Shown here: positions 56,829 through 64,000 of the stretch, in pieces
How the letters are laid out: every line of letters starts with the position of its first letter
Numbering within the stretch: the first letter of the stretch is position 1
Source: Curtobacterium sp. VKM Ac-2865
GTDB taxonomy: Bacteria > Actinomycetota > Actinomycetes > Actinomycetales > Microbacteriaceae
Assembly: GCF_015350905.1 (NCBI RefSeq)
Contig: NZ_JADKRZ010000001.1
Coordinates: forward strand, 682,001-746,000
DNA length: 64,000 nt
Reading direction: 5' to 3'
Notes under the pieces: model-generated
Told to the model about the DNA's origin: nothing
Databases searched by the model: none
Seen by the model: only the letters and a program-made list of their open reading frames with translations
Translations under genes and position numbers: made by a program

Positions 56829-58253
56829 ATGTTCAGTGATTCCTCCGAGGTGCTCGCCTTCATCAAGGACACGGACGTCAAGTTCCTCGACATCCGTTTC
56901 ACGGACCTCCCCGGGGTCCAGCAGCACTTCAACATCCCCGCGTCCACGGTCGACGAGGACTTCTTCTCGGTCGGGCAGCTCTTCGACGGCTCCTCGATCC
57001 GCGGTTTCGCGTCGATCCACGAGTCCGACATGCAGCTCATCCCGGACGTGACGACCGCGTACGTCGACCCGTTCCGCGCGGAGCGCACGCTGATCATGGT
57101 GTTCGACATCTACAACCCGCGCAACGGCGAGATCTACAGCCGTGACCCGCGCCAGGTCGCCAAGAAGGCCGAGAAGTACCTCGCCTCGACCGGCATCGCG
57201 GACACCGCGTTCTTCGCCCCCGAGGCCGAGTTCTACATCTTCGACGACGTCCGCTACTCGGTCACGCAGAACGAGTCGTTCTACGCGGTCGACTCCGAGG
57301 AAGGCGCCTGGAACACGGGTCGCACCGAAGAGGGCGGCAACCTCGCCAACAAGACCCCGTACAAGGGCGGCTACTTCCCCGTGTCGCCGGTCGACAAGAC
57401 CGCCGACCTGCGCGACGACATCTCGCTGAAGCTGATCGACTCCGGCCTCGAGCTCGAGCGCGCGCACCACGAGGTGGGCACCGGCGGCCAGCAGGAGATC
57501 AACTACAAGTTCGACACGATGGTCCACGCCGCGGACGACATCCTGAAGTTCAAGTACATCGTGAAGAACACGGCCGAGCAGTGGGGCAAGGTCGCCACCT
57601 TCATGCCGAAGCCGATCTTCGGTGACAACGGCTCGGGCATGCACACGCACCAGTCGCTCTGGTCCGACGGCACCCCGCTCTTCTACGACGAGAACGGCTA
57701 CGGCGGCCTCTCCGACCTCGCTCGCTGGTACATCGGTGGCCTGCTCAAGCACGCTCCGGCCGTCCTGGCGTTCACGAACCCGACGATCAACTCCTACCAC
57801 CGTCTGATCCCGGGCTTCGAGGCCCCCGTCAACCTCGTCTACTCGGCGGGCAACCGCTCGGCCTCGATCCGGATCCCGATCACGGGCACCAACCCGAAGG
57901 CCAAGCGCATCGAGTTCCGCGCGCCCGACGCCTCCGGCAACCCGTATCTGGCGTTCGCCGTGCAGCTGATGGCGGGCCTCGACGGCATCCAGAACCGCAT
58001 CGAGCCGCACGAGCCCGTCGACAAGGACCTCTACGAGCTCCCCCCGGAGGAGGCCAAGAACATCCCGCAGGTGCCGGCTTCGCTCGACGCCGCGCTCGCA
58101 GCACTCGAGGCCGACCACGAGTTCCTGCTCAAGGGGAACGTCTTCACCGAGGACCTCATCCAGACGTGGATCGACTACAAGCGCGAGAACGAGATCCTGC
58201 CGATGGCGCAGCGTCCGCACCCGTTCGAGTACGAGCTGTACTTCGGAGTCTGA
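56829..58253 (+). CDS. glnA: Glutamine synthetase type I
   Basis: This enzyme makes glutamine from glutamate, ammonia and ATP. The 474-residue product begins [20 protein letters not shown] and has [37 protein letters not shown] (metal Glu), [20 protein letters not shown] (ammonium and metal region), [20 protein letters not shown] and [20 protein letters not shown]. The adenylylation site Tyr lies in [20 protein letters not shown], which fits the nearby glnE. The ATG at 56829 has TAGGAGA upstream. A GlnR box controls the promoter. Confidence 0.98.
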   Translation: MFSDSSEVLAFIKDTDVKFLDIRFTDLPGVQQHFNIPASTVDEDFFSVGQLFDGSSIRGFASIHESDMQLIPDVTTAYVDPFRAERTLIMVFDIYNPRNGEIYSRDPRQVAKKAEKYLASTGIADTAFFAPEAEFYIFDDVRYSVTQNESFYAVDSEEGAWNTGRTEEGGNLANKTPYKGGYFPVSPVDKTADLRDDISLKLIDSGLELERAHHEVGTGGQQEINYKFDTMVHAADDILKFKYIVKNTAEQWGKVATFMPKPIFGDNGSGMHTHQSLWSDGTPLFYDENGYGGLSDLARWYIGGLLKHAPAVLAFTNPTINSYHRLIPGFEAPVNLVYSAGNRSASIRIPITGTNPKAKRIEFRAPDASGNPYLAFAVQLMAGLDGIQNRIEPHEPVDKDLYELPPEEAKNIPQVPASLDAALAALEADHEFLLKGNVFTEDLIQTWIDYKRENEILPMAQRPHPFEYELYFGV

Positions 58254-58270
58254 GTTCCGCTCCACCCGCG

Positions 58271-58302
58271 AAGGGCCCCGCACCGTCAGGTGCGGGGCCC
58301 TT
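58271..58302 (+). terminator. Terminator of glnA
   Basis: A 14-base perfect stem (AAGGGCCCCGCACC with its complement) and GTCA loop, 17 bases past the glnA stop. Confidence 0.9.
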
Positions 58303-58345
58303 CCGCGTGCCGGGGCAGGTGCGCGAGCCGGGGCAGGTGTGCGGG

Positions 58346-58415
58346 CCGAGACTCGGTTCGGCGGACAGGACGCGCCCGCCGGACGGCGCGAAGTGTCCGC
58401 CGGGCCGAGACTCGG
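58346..58415. repeat. 70-bp palindromic element, copy 2
   Basis: CCGAGACTCGG (58346-58356), GCGGACA (58361-58367), TGTCCGC (58394-58400), CCGAGACTCGG (58405-58415). Length and internal offsets equal those of the copy at 40251-40320, although the connecting bases differ. Confidence 0.8.
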
Positions 58416-58448
58416 CGCGCGGGCTGCGGCCGGCGTCCCGGACGGGAC

Positions 58449-58480
58449 CGCCTGGAGGCCCGGTGGCGGGCCTCCAGGCG
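58449..58480. terminator. Palindrome, GGAGGC family
   Basis: CGCCTGGAGGCCCG pairs perfectly with CGGGCCTCCAGGCG around GTGG. It is the shortest member of the family seen here. Confidence 0.7.
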
Positions 58481-58553
58481 GGTGCGGTTGCACCCATAAC
58501 GGTTGCGATGGGAAGCGGGAACGCGCGTTGCGGGTCGGAAGGAAGGACCCCCT

Positions 58554-58700
58554 ACGCGCGAATCGACCTCCGACGCGCGATTCGACTCGCTACGCGCGAT
58601 TCGACGTGCTGCGCGGCGGCCTGGGACGCGCGGAACGACCCGCGACGCGCGATTCGACTCGGTACGCGCGATTCGACCGGCCACGCGCGGCTCGCCCGGG
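58554..58700. repeat. 19-bp periodic array of ACGCGCGATTCGA
   Basis: Exact ACGCGCGATTCGA occurs at 58573, 58592, 58645 and 58664. Variants at 58554, 58626 and 58683 keep the 19-base period within two blocks. All copies have the same orientation. Confidence 0.85.
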
Positions 58701-58754
58701 CGCGCGAAACGGGGCCCGCACCGCCCCGGCACGGACCCCGTCTGCTGCAGGCGA

Positions 58755-60176
58755 CTAGCGGCTGGTGGCCAGCACGTCGTTGGATCCGGCAGCAACGCTC
58801 ACGGGTGCACCCGCGACCGGCGTGGGACGTCCCAGGGAACGGACGGACCACCCCGCCTTGACCCAGTCGGTGACCGGGAGGCAGTTGCGCGCGTCGATCA
58901 CGACGCGGCGTCCGACGAGGTCCCCGAGGGCGACCGGGTCGGCGTCGATGATGTCGTCCCACTCGGTGAGGACGAGGACGATGTCGGCACCCTCGAGCGC
59001 CTCGGTCATCGACGTGGTGTAGCTCAGGGTCGGGAACGAGCGCTTGGCCGTCTCCATCGCCTCCGGGTCCCAGAGCGTGACCTGGGCGCCACGGAGGTGC
59101 AGCGCCGCGGCGACGTTGAGCGCCGGCGAGTCGCGGACGTCGTCGGTGAGCGGCTTGAACGCCGCGCCGATGACGGCCACGCGGCGGTTCAGGACCGATC
59201 CCCCGGCGGCGTCGATCGCCATGTCGATGACCCGCTGGCGCTGGCCCATGTTGATCTCGTCGACCTGCTGCATGAGCCCGACGACCTGGCCGGCACCGAT
59301 CTCGTTCGCGCGGTACATGAGCGCGCGGATGTCCTTCGGCAGGCACCCGCCGCCGAAGCCGAGGCCGGCGTTGAGGAACTTCCGGCCGATGCGGGCGTCG
59401 TGGCCGAGGGCGTCGGCGAGCGTCGTCACGTCGGCACCGGTGATGGCGCACATCTCGGAGATCGCGTTGATGAACGAGATCTTCGTGGCGAGGAACGCGT
59501 TCGCGCTGACCTTGACGAGCTCCGCGGTTGCGAGGTCCGTCGTGATGACCGGGGTGCCCTCGCTGATCGGTGCGGCGTAGACCTCGCGGATCACGGCGTC
59601 GGCGGCCTCGGACGCGCCGCCCCAGACCAGGCGGTCCGGGTGCAGGGTGTCCTCGACGGCCTTGCCCTCGCGGAGGAACTCCGGGTTCCAGATGAGCTCG
59701 GCGGTGATGCCGACGGGGGCGAACTCGCGGACGATGCCGCGGAGCCGAGCTGCCGTGCCGACCGGGACCGTCGACTTGCCGACGATGACCCCGGGGTGGG
59801 TCAGGTTCTCGGCGACGCCACGGGTGGCGCTCTCCACGTACGCCAGGTTCGCGGCGTGCGAGCCGGCCTTCTGGGGTGTTCCGACGCAGACGAAGTGGAC
59901 GTCCGCTGCCGCCACGGCCTCGGCGATGTCGGCGGTGAAGCGGAGCTTGCCGCTGGCCACGTGCTTCGTGATGAGCTCGGGCAGGCCGGGCTCGAAGAAC
60001 GGGACCTGGCCGGCGGAGAGTGCGGCGAGCTTGGCCGGGTCGACGTCCACGCCGATGGTCTCGAAGCCCATCTCGGCCATGGCGGCCGCGTGGGTGGCGC
60101 CGAGGTAGCCGGTGCCGATGACGCTGATGACGGGCGCGGGACGGGTGTCCTCGTCGGAGTGCTTCTGAGCGGTCAT
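58755..60176 (-). CDS. ugd: UDP-glucose 6-dehydrogenase
   Basis: This enzyme oxidises UDP-glucose to UDP-glucuronate with two NAD. The 473-residue protein has the NAD fold ISVIGTGYLGATHAAAMAEM, GKSTVPVGTAARLRGIVREF, ELIWNPEFLREGKAVEDTLH, catalytic Cys in NAGLGFGGGCLPKDIRALMY and VAVIGAAFKPLTDDVRDSPA. The ATG at 60176 overlaps the GH26 stop by four bases, so it is the third gene of the polysaccharide operon. It would supply glucuronate for the GT2 polymerase or for branching. Confidence 0.94.
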   Translation of the reverse strand: MTAQKHSDEDTRPAPVISVIGTGYLGATHAAAMAEMGFETIGVDVDPAKLAALSAGQVPFFEPGLPELITKHVASGKLRFTADIAEAVAAADVHFVCVGTPQKAGSHAANLAYVESATRGVAENLTHPGVIVGKSTVPVGTAARLRGIVREFAPVGITAELIWNPEFLREGKAVEDTLHPDRLVWGGASEAADAVIREVYAAPISEGTPVITTDLATAELVKVSANAFLATKISFINAISEMCAITGADVTTLADALGHDARIGRKFLNAGLGFGGGCLPKDIRALMYRANEIGAGQVVGLMQQVDEINMGQRQRVIDMAIDAAGGSVLNRRVAVIGAAFKPLTDDVRDSPALNVAAALHLRGAQVTLWDPEAMETAKRSFPTLSYTTSMTEALEGADIVLVLTEWDDIIDADPVALGDLVGRRVVIDARNCLPVTDWVKAGWSVRSLGRPTPVAGAPVSVAAGSNDVLATSR

Positions 60177-61726
60177 TGCTTGACCTCCTGCAGGTCGTAG
60201 TCGGTGTCGGTGCGCGAGATGCCGTCCACGAACGCCTGGAGGCTGTCCGCTCGGGAGTTGAGACGCCAGTCGTTGGTCGACCGGACGCCGTCCACCACGG
60301 TGGTGGCGGTCTCGCTGAAGTAGGAGAACCCGATGACGTCGTCGTTCTCCGGCTTCGCGAGCCCGTCGAACAGGGACGTCAGCCACTTGGACTTCTGCCC
60401 GCCCGTCACGGTGGTACCGGACTCCGTGGCGCCGACCTCGCTGAGGAGGATCTTCTTGCCAGGAGCCACGTCCCGGAGCTGGCGGAGGGTGGCGTCGAAG
60501 GTGTTCGAGAAGGTCGGGTCCTCGGAGGCCGTGCGGTAGTAGCCGCTCATGCCGACCCAGTCGACGTACGACGGGCCCGGGTAGTACGCCTTCAGGTAGT
60601 CGAGTGTCTGGTACTTGGCGTTGCCGAGCTTGTCGATGCGGCTCGGGGCCCAGTTCCAGATGACGTAGTCGTTCGCGCCGGCCTTCGTGAAGACGTCGTG
60701 CACGTGCTGCCACATCGCCACGTAGGACTTCGGTGCGTTCTGCTGCGCGGCACCCTCGGACCAGTTGTACCAGGAGCCGTTCATCTCGTGGTCGAGACGG
60801 ATGACCACCGGCTGCCCGTTGGCCTTCAGCGCGTCGGCGTACTTCGTCAGGTAGGCGTCGAACTTGCCCGAGACGATGTCCTGGTTCGTGTAGCCCTCGA
60901 CGTACTTCTGGTCGTTGCCGGTCTTCGACGGCGCGGACTCCCACGTCATGAGCGGGACGCGACCGTTCGCCCAGGAACGCTGGACGGCGTTGGCGTTGAA
61001 GTCCTGGTCGAAGCCCTGGAAGAACCCGACCATGTTCGTCGCCTTGCCGACCTGCTGGGACACGTCGTCGTACTCGGCCCAGTTGAAGGGCGACTGCGCC
61101 GTGTAGAGGCCGTACCAGCGCGACGACTGCGCGAGGACCTGTGCCTTCGTGGGCGTGACGACCGGCGTGACGGGATCGGGGTCCTTCGACGGACCGGTGT
61201 TCGGGTTCGTCGCCGGGGCACCGGACCCGCCACCGTCGGCCGACGTACCCGAGCCGTGCGAGCCTCCCGTACCGGAAGTGCCGGAGGCACCGTACGTACC
61301 GGACCCACCGGACCCGGACCCGCCCTTCGCACCGGCCGCGGACTTCGCGCCGGCAGCCGAGGCCTTCGCCGACCCGAGCTGCGACTGGAGCGACGCGATC
61401 TGCGCCTTGAGCTGGGAGACCTGGTCGCCCCGCGAACCCGACTGGGCGTTCGTGGATTTGAGCTGCCCCTCGAGCTTCCAGATCCGCTGCTGTGCGGCGT
61501 CGAGCCGGACCTGGAGGGCCTTCGCGTCCACCGTCTTCTCCTGCGCGGTCTTCACGCCGAGCGCGTGGTGGACCGCGGTGGAGACGGGGCTGGACGGCGA
61601 GATCCAGACGTTCCAGGTGATGAGGGCCAGGGCGAGCACGATCGCGGTGGTGCCGACGGCCGTGCGCTTGGCGTGCTTGGAGGAGGGTGCCCACCACGTG
61701 CTGGTGGAGCGGAAGAGGTCAGACAA
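60173..61726 (-). CDS. Membrane-anchored glycoside hydrolase family 26 protein
   Basis: This is a 517-residue protein. An N-terminal membrane anchor (about 23-43, TAVGTTAIVLALALITWNVW) is followed by a coiled coil (60-115), then a Gly/Ser/Thr/Pro-rich linker (115-200). The GH26 barrel has GFFQGFDQDFNANAVQRSWA, PVVIRLDHEMNGSWYNWSEG (general acid Glu), VIWNWAPSRIDKLG and KKILLSEVGATESGTTVTGG (nucleophile Glu). GH26 enzymes include beta-mannanases; the true substrate is unknown. It overlaps GT2 and ugd, implying that it edits or releases the polymer made by GT2 outside the cell. Confidence 0.88.
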   Translation of the reverse strand: MSDLFRSTSTWWAPSSKHAKRTAVGTTAIVLALALITWNVWISPSSPVSTAVHHALGVKTAQEKTVDAKALQVRLDAAQQRIWKLEGQLKSTNAQSGSRGDQVSQLKAQIASLQSQLGSAKASAAGAKSAAGAKGGSGSGGSGTYGASGTSGTGGSHGSGTSADGGGSGAPATNPNTGPSKDPDPVTPVVTPTKAQVLAQSSRWYGLYTAQSPFNWAEYDDVSQQVGKATNMVGFFQGFDQDFNANAVQRSWANGRVPLMTWESAPSKTGNDQKYVEGYTNQDIVSGKFDAYLTKYADALKANGQPVVIRLDHEMNGSWYNWSEGAAQQNAPKSYVAMWQHVHDVFTKAGANDYVIWNWAPSRIDKLGNAKYQTLDYLKAYYPGPSYVDWVGMSGYYRTASEDPTFSNTFDATLRQLRDVAPGKKILLSEVGATESGTTVTGGQKSKWLTSLFDGLAKPENDDVIGFSYFSETATTVVDGVRSTNDWRLNSRADSLQAFVDGISRTDTDYDLQEVKQ

Positions 61727-63341
61727 TGAGGAACGCCTCCAGGGCGAAGATCGCGAACCCGATGAAGTACGGGATCGACGCGTACGGGTTGTACCGACGA
61801 CGGGCCTTCACCGGAGCGGAGCTCGCGGCTGCCGTGCGGGCAGCGGGAGCCGCAGCAGCGGGGGCCGCAGCAGCCGCAGCCGCCGCTTCCCGCCGCGTGG
61901 CGAGGACGGTCGTCGTGGAGTTGGTGGTGACGTCGAGCTCACCGGCTCGGCCGTCCGGCGACGTGAACAGCTCGTCGAAGGCCCGGTCCACCGCAGCCTG
62001 GTCGCTGGCGTACCCGGCGGGGACCCGGTCGACCGGACTGACCGGCGTCTGCGTGGCGACGGCCTGGGGCTGGACGGGTTCCTCCTCCATCGGTCCACCG
62101 GCGTAGGCACCGGCACGGGTGCCCCAGCCGCTGGCGTGGCCGAGTCGGAAGAAGCCGACGAGCCGGATCGGCATGAGGAAGAACGTCGACACGATGATGA
62201 ACATCGGCAGGCGGAAGAAGTCGCTCGGCTTCTCGGCGAGGTGTCGCATCTGCCGGATGGCCATGCTGAGCACGCTCGAGAGGACCATGAGCGCGGCGAC
62301 GTAGACGAAGCCGGTGGAGAACCCGTACTGGTGCAGGATCCCCTGGTACAGGTTCTCGCCCTGCCCGGTGAACGCGCGGTAGATCCAGCCCGCGATCACG
62401 CCGAAGAGCATGAACGGCAGGATGATGTCGGTGATGAAGAACAGCGCCAGCACGGGGGCGTGACCGAGCATCCAGGGCATCATCCGCAGCGTGTTGTACT
62501 GCGAGCCGCGTGCCCAGCGGAGCTGCTGCTTGAACAGCTTCTTCACCTGCAGCGGAGCGTCCGTGTAGACCAGCGACGTGTACTGGTAGACGGTCCGGTA
62601 GCCCTCCTTGAGCGTCAGGTTCGTCAGCGTGCGGTCGTCGGAGACCTCGAGGAAGACGCCCATGAACTTCTCGTGCATGAACTTGTCCATGACGCGCATG
62701 AGGATGTTCCGGCGGAACGCGATCGTCCGCCCGGGCAGGCAGCCGATCTGTCCGAGGACGCTCTGCGCGGGCATCGAGTACAGCGCGCGGGAGTTCTCCA
62801 GCCAGTCCGCCCAGCGGGTGATCCAGGAGCGCTCGGGCTCGAGGATGCGCTGACGGGTGGTGACACCGCCGACGGACTCGTCGGCGAACGGCCGGAGGAG
62901 TTCCTCGAGCGCGCCGGGCGTCCAGACGGTGTCGGAGTCGACGAGCACCGTGATGTCGCCGTTCGACATCTCGGTGCCGACCTTGACGGCGTTGCGCTTG
63001 CCGGGGATCGGGGTGTGGGTCCAGCGGACGAGTGGGGCGAACTCGTCGCAGACCTCCTCGAGGGCCTCGTTGCGCGCGCCGTTGATGACGACGATGATCT
63101 CGCCGGGACGCTGCTCGACCATGCGGCCGATGACGTCCCGGAAGAGGTCGAGTGGCTCGTCCACGACAGGGACGACGACACTCGTCGTCCCGGTGTACGT
63201 GCCGGTGAAGGGGCGGTAGCGGGCGGACAGGACGACCTTGAGCACCCAGAGCAACCAGATCACCGCGGAGTACACGGCGAACAGGTAGAACTCGGGGTGC
63301 CCGTCGACCATCTGCCTGATCTGCAGAATGAAGGTGAACAT
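61719..63341 (-). CDS. Processive GT2 glycosyltransferase (hyaluronan/cellulose synthase-like)
   Basis: This 540-residue membrane enzyme would polymerise a sugar from UDP-sugar and pass it across the membrane. The N-terminal helix is VYSAVIWLLWVLKVVLSARY. The GT-A core has SVVVPVVDEPLDLFRDVIGR, HTPIPGKRNAVKVGTEMSNG, ITVLVDSDTVWTPGALEELL (metal Asp), FLEVSDDRTLTNLTLKEGYR (DDR) and KKLFKQQLRWARGSQYNTLR (QxxRW). About five membrane helices follow, then an Ala-rich cytoplasmic tail and a last helix. ATG at 63341 has AGGGA upstream. There is no PilZ domain. It overlaps the GH26 gene by eight bases. Confidence 0.92.
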   Translation of the reverse strand: MFTFILQIRQMVDGHPEFYLFAVYSAVIWLLWVLKVVLSARYRPFTGTYTGTTSVVVPVVDEPLDLFRDVIGRMVEQRPGEIIVVINGARNEALEEVCDEFAPLVRWTHTPIPGKRNAVKVGTEMSNGDITVLVDSDTVWTPGALEELLRPFADESVGGVTTRQRILEPERSWITRWADWLENSRALYSMPAQSVLGQIGCLPGRTIAFRRNILMRVMDKFMHEKFMGVFLEVSDDRTLTNLTLKEGYRTVYQYTSLVYTDAPLQVKKLFKQQLRWARGSQYNTLRMMPWMLGHAPVLALFFITDIILPFMLFGVIAGWIYRAFTGQGENLYQGILHQYGFSTGFVYVAALMVLSSVLSMAIRQMRHLAEKPSDFFRLPMFIIVSTFFLMPIRLVGFFRLGHASGWGTRAGAYAGGPMEEEPVQPQAVATQTPVSPVDRVPAGYASDQAAVDRAFDELFTSPDGRAGELDVTTNSTTTVLATRREAAAAAAAAPAAAAPAARTAAASSAPVKARRRYNPYASIPYFIGFAIFALEAFLIV

Positions 63342-63844
63342 CGATCCCTGCTGCAACGTTCGAGGGGGAGATTCCGCGCCATCGGAGAATCGGGGTCGGT
63401 TCGGGTGACCCCATTCACGCATCCCGGAGTGGACCGCTGCAACGTGCCCCTCGACCGGGGGCACGACCATTCCGTGACGGGGTACGTCGGAGTCCCCCTC
63501 GCGACCCACCGGAGTGGTCCCCTGCGTTGCTGACAGCACATCGGCGGACCACACGGACCGCGTCCCTGGCGGTCCACGGCCAGACCACCGACCTGGAGGC
63601 TCGGTGTGCGTCCCTGGGAAAGCCCTGGTCGCGACCGGGTCACCGGGCGCGTCGCCGGGACCGCCCGCAGGACGAGATCCGAGGGCCCACGCCGTCCGTC
63701 GCACACCCGCCACGCCGCCGACCCCAGCGCCCGTCGGGGTACAGACCGGGCCGTTGCGGGGGACGGATCACGACACGAGGATTTAACGTGCGCGGAGCGG
63801 ACCGCGCGACACGGAACGAGGGTGCCCGGGCGTGTCGCGGAGCG
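63342..63844. other. Spacer between glnE and the polysaccharide operon
   Basis: These 503 bases hold no recognisable gene. A small hairpin (CGTGCCCC with GGGGCACG, 63443-63465) lies in the likely leader of the GT2 gene. CTGCAACGT occurs at both 63351 and 63437. A half-site of the GGAGGC palindrome (GGAGGCTCGGTG, about 63595) is present. No riboswitch could be recognised. Confidence 0.5.
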
Positions 63845-64000
63845 TCAGGCGCCGTAGAACTCGCGCTCGAAGACCTGTCGAGCACGTCGGGTGACGCCGA
63901 GGTAGTCCTCCTCGAGTTCCGACGCCGACCCCGGCGGGTACTCCATCAGCCGCGCGATGCCCTCGAGCTGGATGCGGTCGACCGGCAGCACGTCGGTCGT
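63845..64000 (-). CDS. glnE: Glutamate-ammonia-ligase adenylyltransferase, C-terminal end (cut by window edge)
   Basis: GlnE adenylylates and deadenylylates GlnA in response to nitrogen status. The visible 51 residues end the protein. They include VDRIQLEGIARLMEYPPGSA and SELEEDYLGVTRRARQVFER, finishing EFYGA and a TGA stop at 63845-63847. The ARxxGYxPGxxxxLEEDYLRVTRRAR pattern is the conserved GlnE C-terminus. The gene begins beyond the right edge. Its position near glnA supports the assignment. Confidence 0.88.
   Translation of the reverse strand, partial: TTDVLPVDRIQLEGIARLMEYPPGSASELEEDYLGVTRRARQVFEREFYGA

Larger units (their letters stand above)
58254..58754. other. Repeat-rich spacer between glnA and ugd
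   Basis: These 501 bases without a gene contain, in order, the glnA terminator, copy 2 of the 70-bp element, a GGAGGC-family palindrome and a 19-bp periodic array. Both flanking genes end into it. Confidence 0.75.

Noticed and set aside
58554-58700. CRISPR array
   Set aside because: Repeats are only 13 bases with 6-base gaps at a 19-base period; there are no spacers of 30-40 bases and no cas genes.
63342-63844. Cyclic-di-GMP riboswitch upstream of the GT2 synthase
   Set aside because: No conserved GEMM core could be found on the minus strand; only a small hairpin is present.

Overview
This window is a high-GC actinobacterial chromosome. GTG starts are frequent, many genes appear leaderless, and the gene order is the conserved Micrococcales core (DUF3000-rnd, dut-DUF3710-DUF3159, DUF4193/sepH, parC/parE, rpoD, pepA-lpd-sucB, DUF4191-RDD-glnA). 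A flagellar cluster and a MurT/GatD pair that lacks its catalytic residues point to a motile member of Microbacteriaceae, most like Curtobacterium. The genus is an inference from gene content; there is no rRNA gene to confirm it.

Layout. (1) 1-11467 is a flagellar locus. On the minus strand flgB-flgC-fliE-fliF-fliG (running off the left edge), fliD-fliS-fliT-like, fliC and a FliA/WhiG-type sigma factor are read leftward. flgN-flgK-flgL-fliW are read rightward. Three sites of the form TWAC-N15/16-GCCGAYAG lie before flgB, fliC and flgN and look like a sigma-28 regulon. (2) 11468-17658 holds an AbiEi/nuclease-like protein, a beta-helix protein, an EcsC-like protein, a ChaB-like protein, an aldo/keto reductase and an ammonium transporter with a GlnR-type box. 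(3) 17659-29101 holds zapE, a rhodanese-sufE pair, an alpha/beta hydrolase, DUF3000, an RNase D-like protein, the beta-oxidation pair thiolase-fadB, and dxs. (4) 29233-37716 holds aconitase, DUF3159, DUF3710, dut, DUF3093, DUF4193, sepH and a nucleotide-pyrophosphatase-like enzyme. (5) 37742-47109 holds convergent parC and parE, a small DUF7455 protein, a secreted protein, and the rpoD-murT-gatD transcription unit. (6) 47325-56686 holds an MFS transporter, a PAC2 protein, pepA, lpd, sucB, a degenerate kinase-like protein, DUF4191 and an RDD protein. (7) 56829-64000 holds glnA with a complete GlnR box, then a GT2-GH26-UDP-glucose dehydrogenase polysaccharide operon, then the 3' end of glnE.

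How the genes work together. The sigma factor probably drives late flagellar genes, with FliW, FliS, FlgN and the FliT-like protein as checkpoint or chaperone factors. amt and glnA share a GlnR signal, and GlnE would adenylylate GlnA. lpd and sucB supply 2-oxo acid dehydrogenase E3 and E2. Ugd would make UDP-glucuronate for the processive GT2.

Strongest leads. (a) The GatD-like protein has lost both its glutaminase Cys and His, and its MurT partner has no zinc ribbon; neither protein contains any cysteine. In a family with group-B peptidoglycan this suggests a ligase that puts an amino acid, rather than ammonia, on the D-Glu alpha-carboxyl. (b) The GT2-GH26-Ugd locus. (c) Several families of structured intergenic repeats, including a 70-bp element present twice with identical internal spacing, a 19-bp periodic array, and a recurring terminator-like palindrome. 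No tRNA, rRNA, CRISPR array or insertion sequence was recognised.
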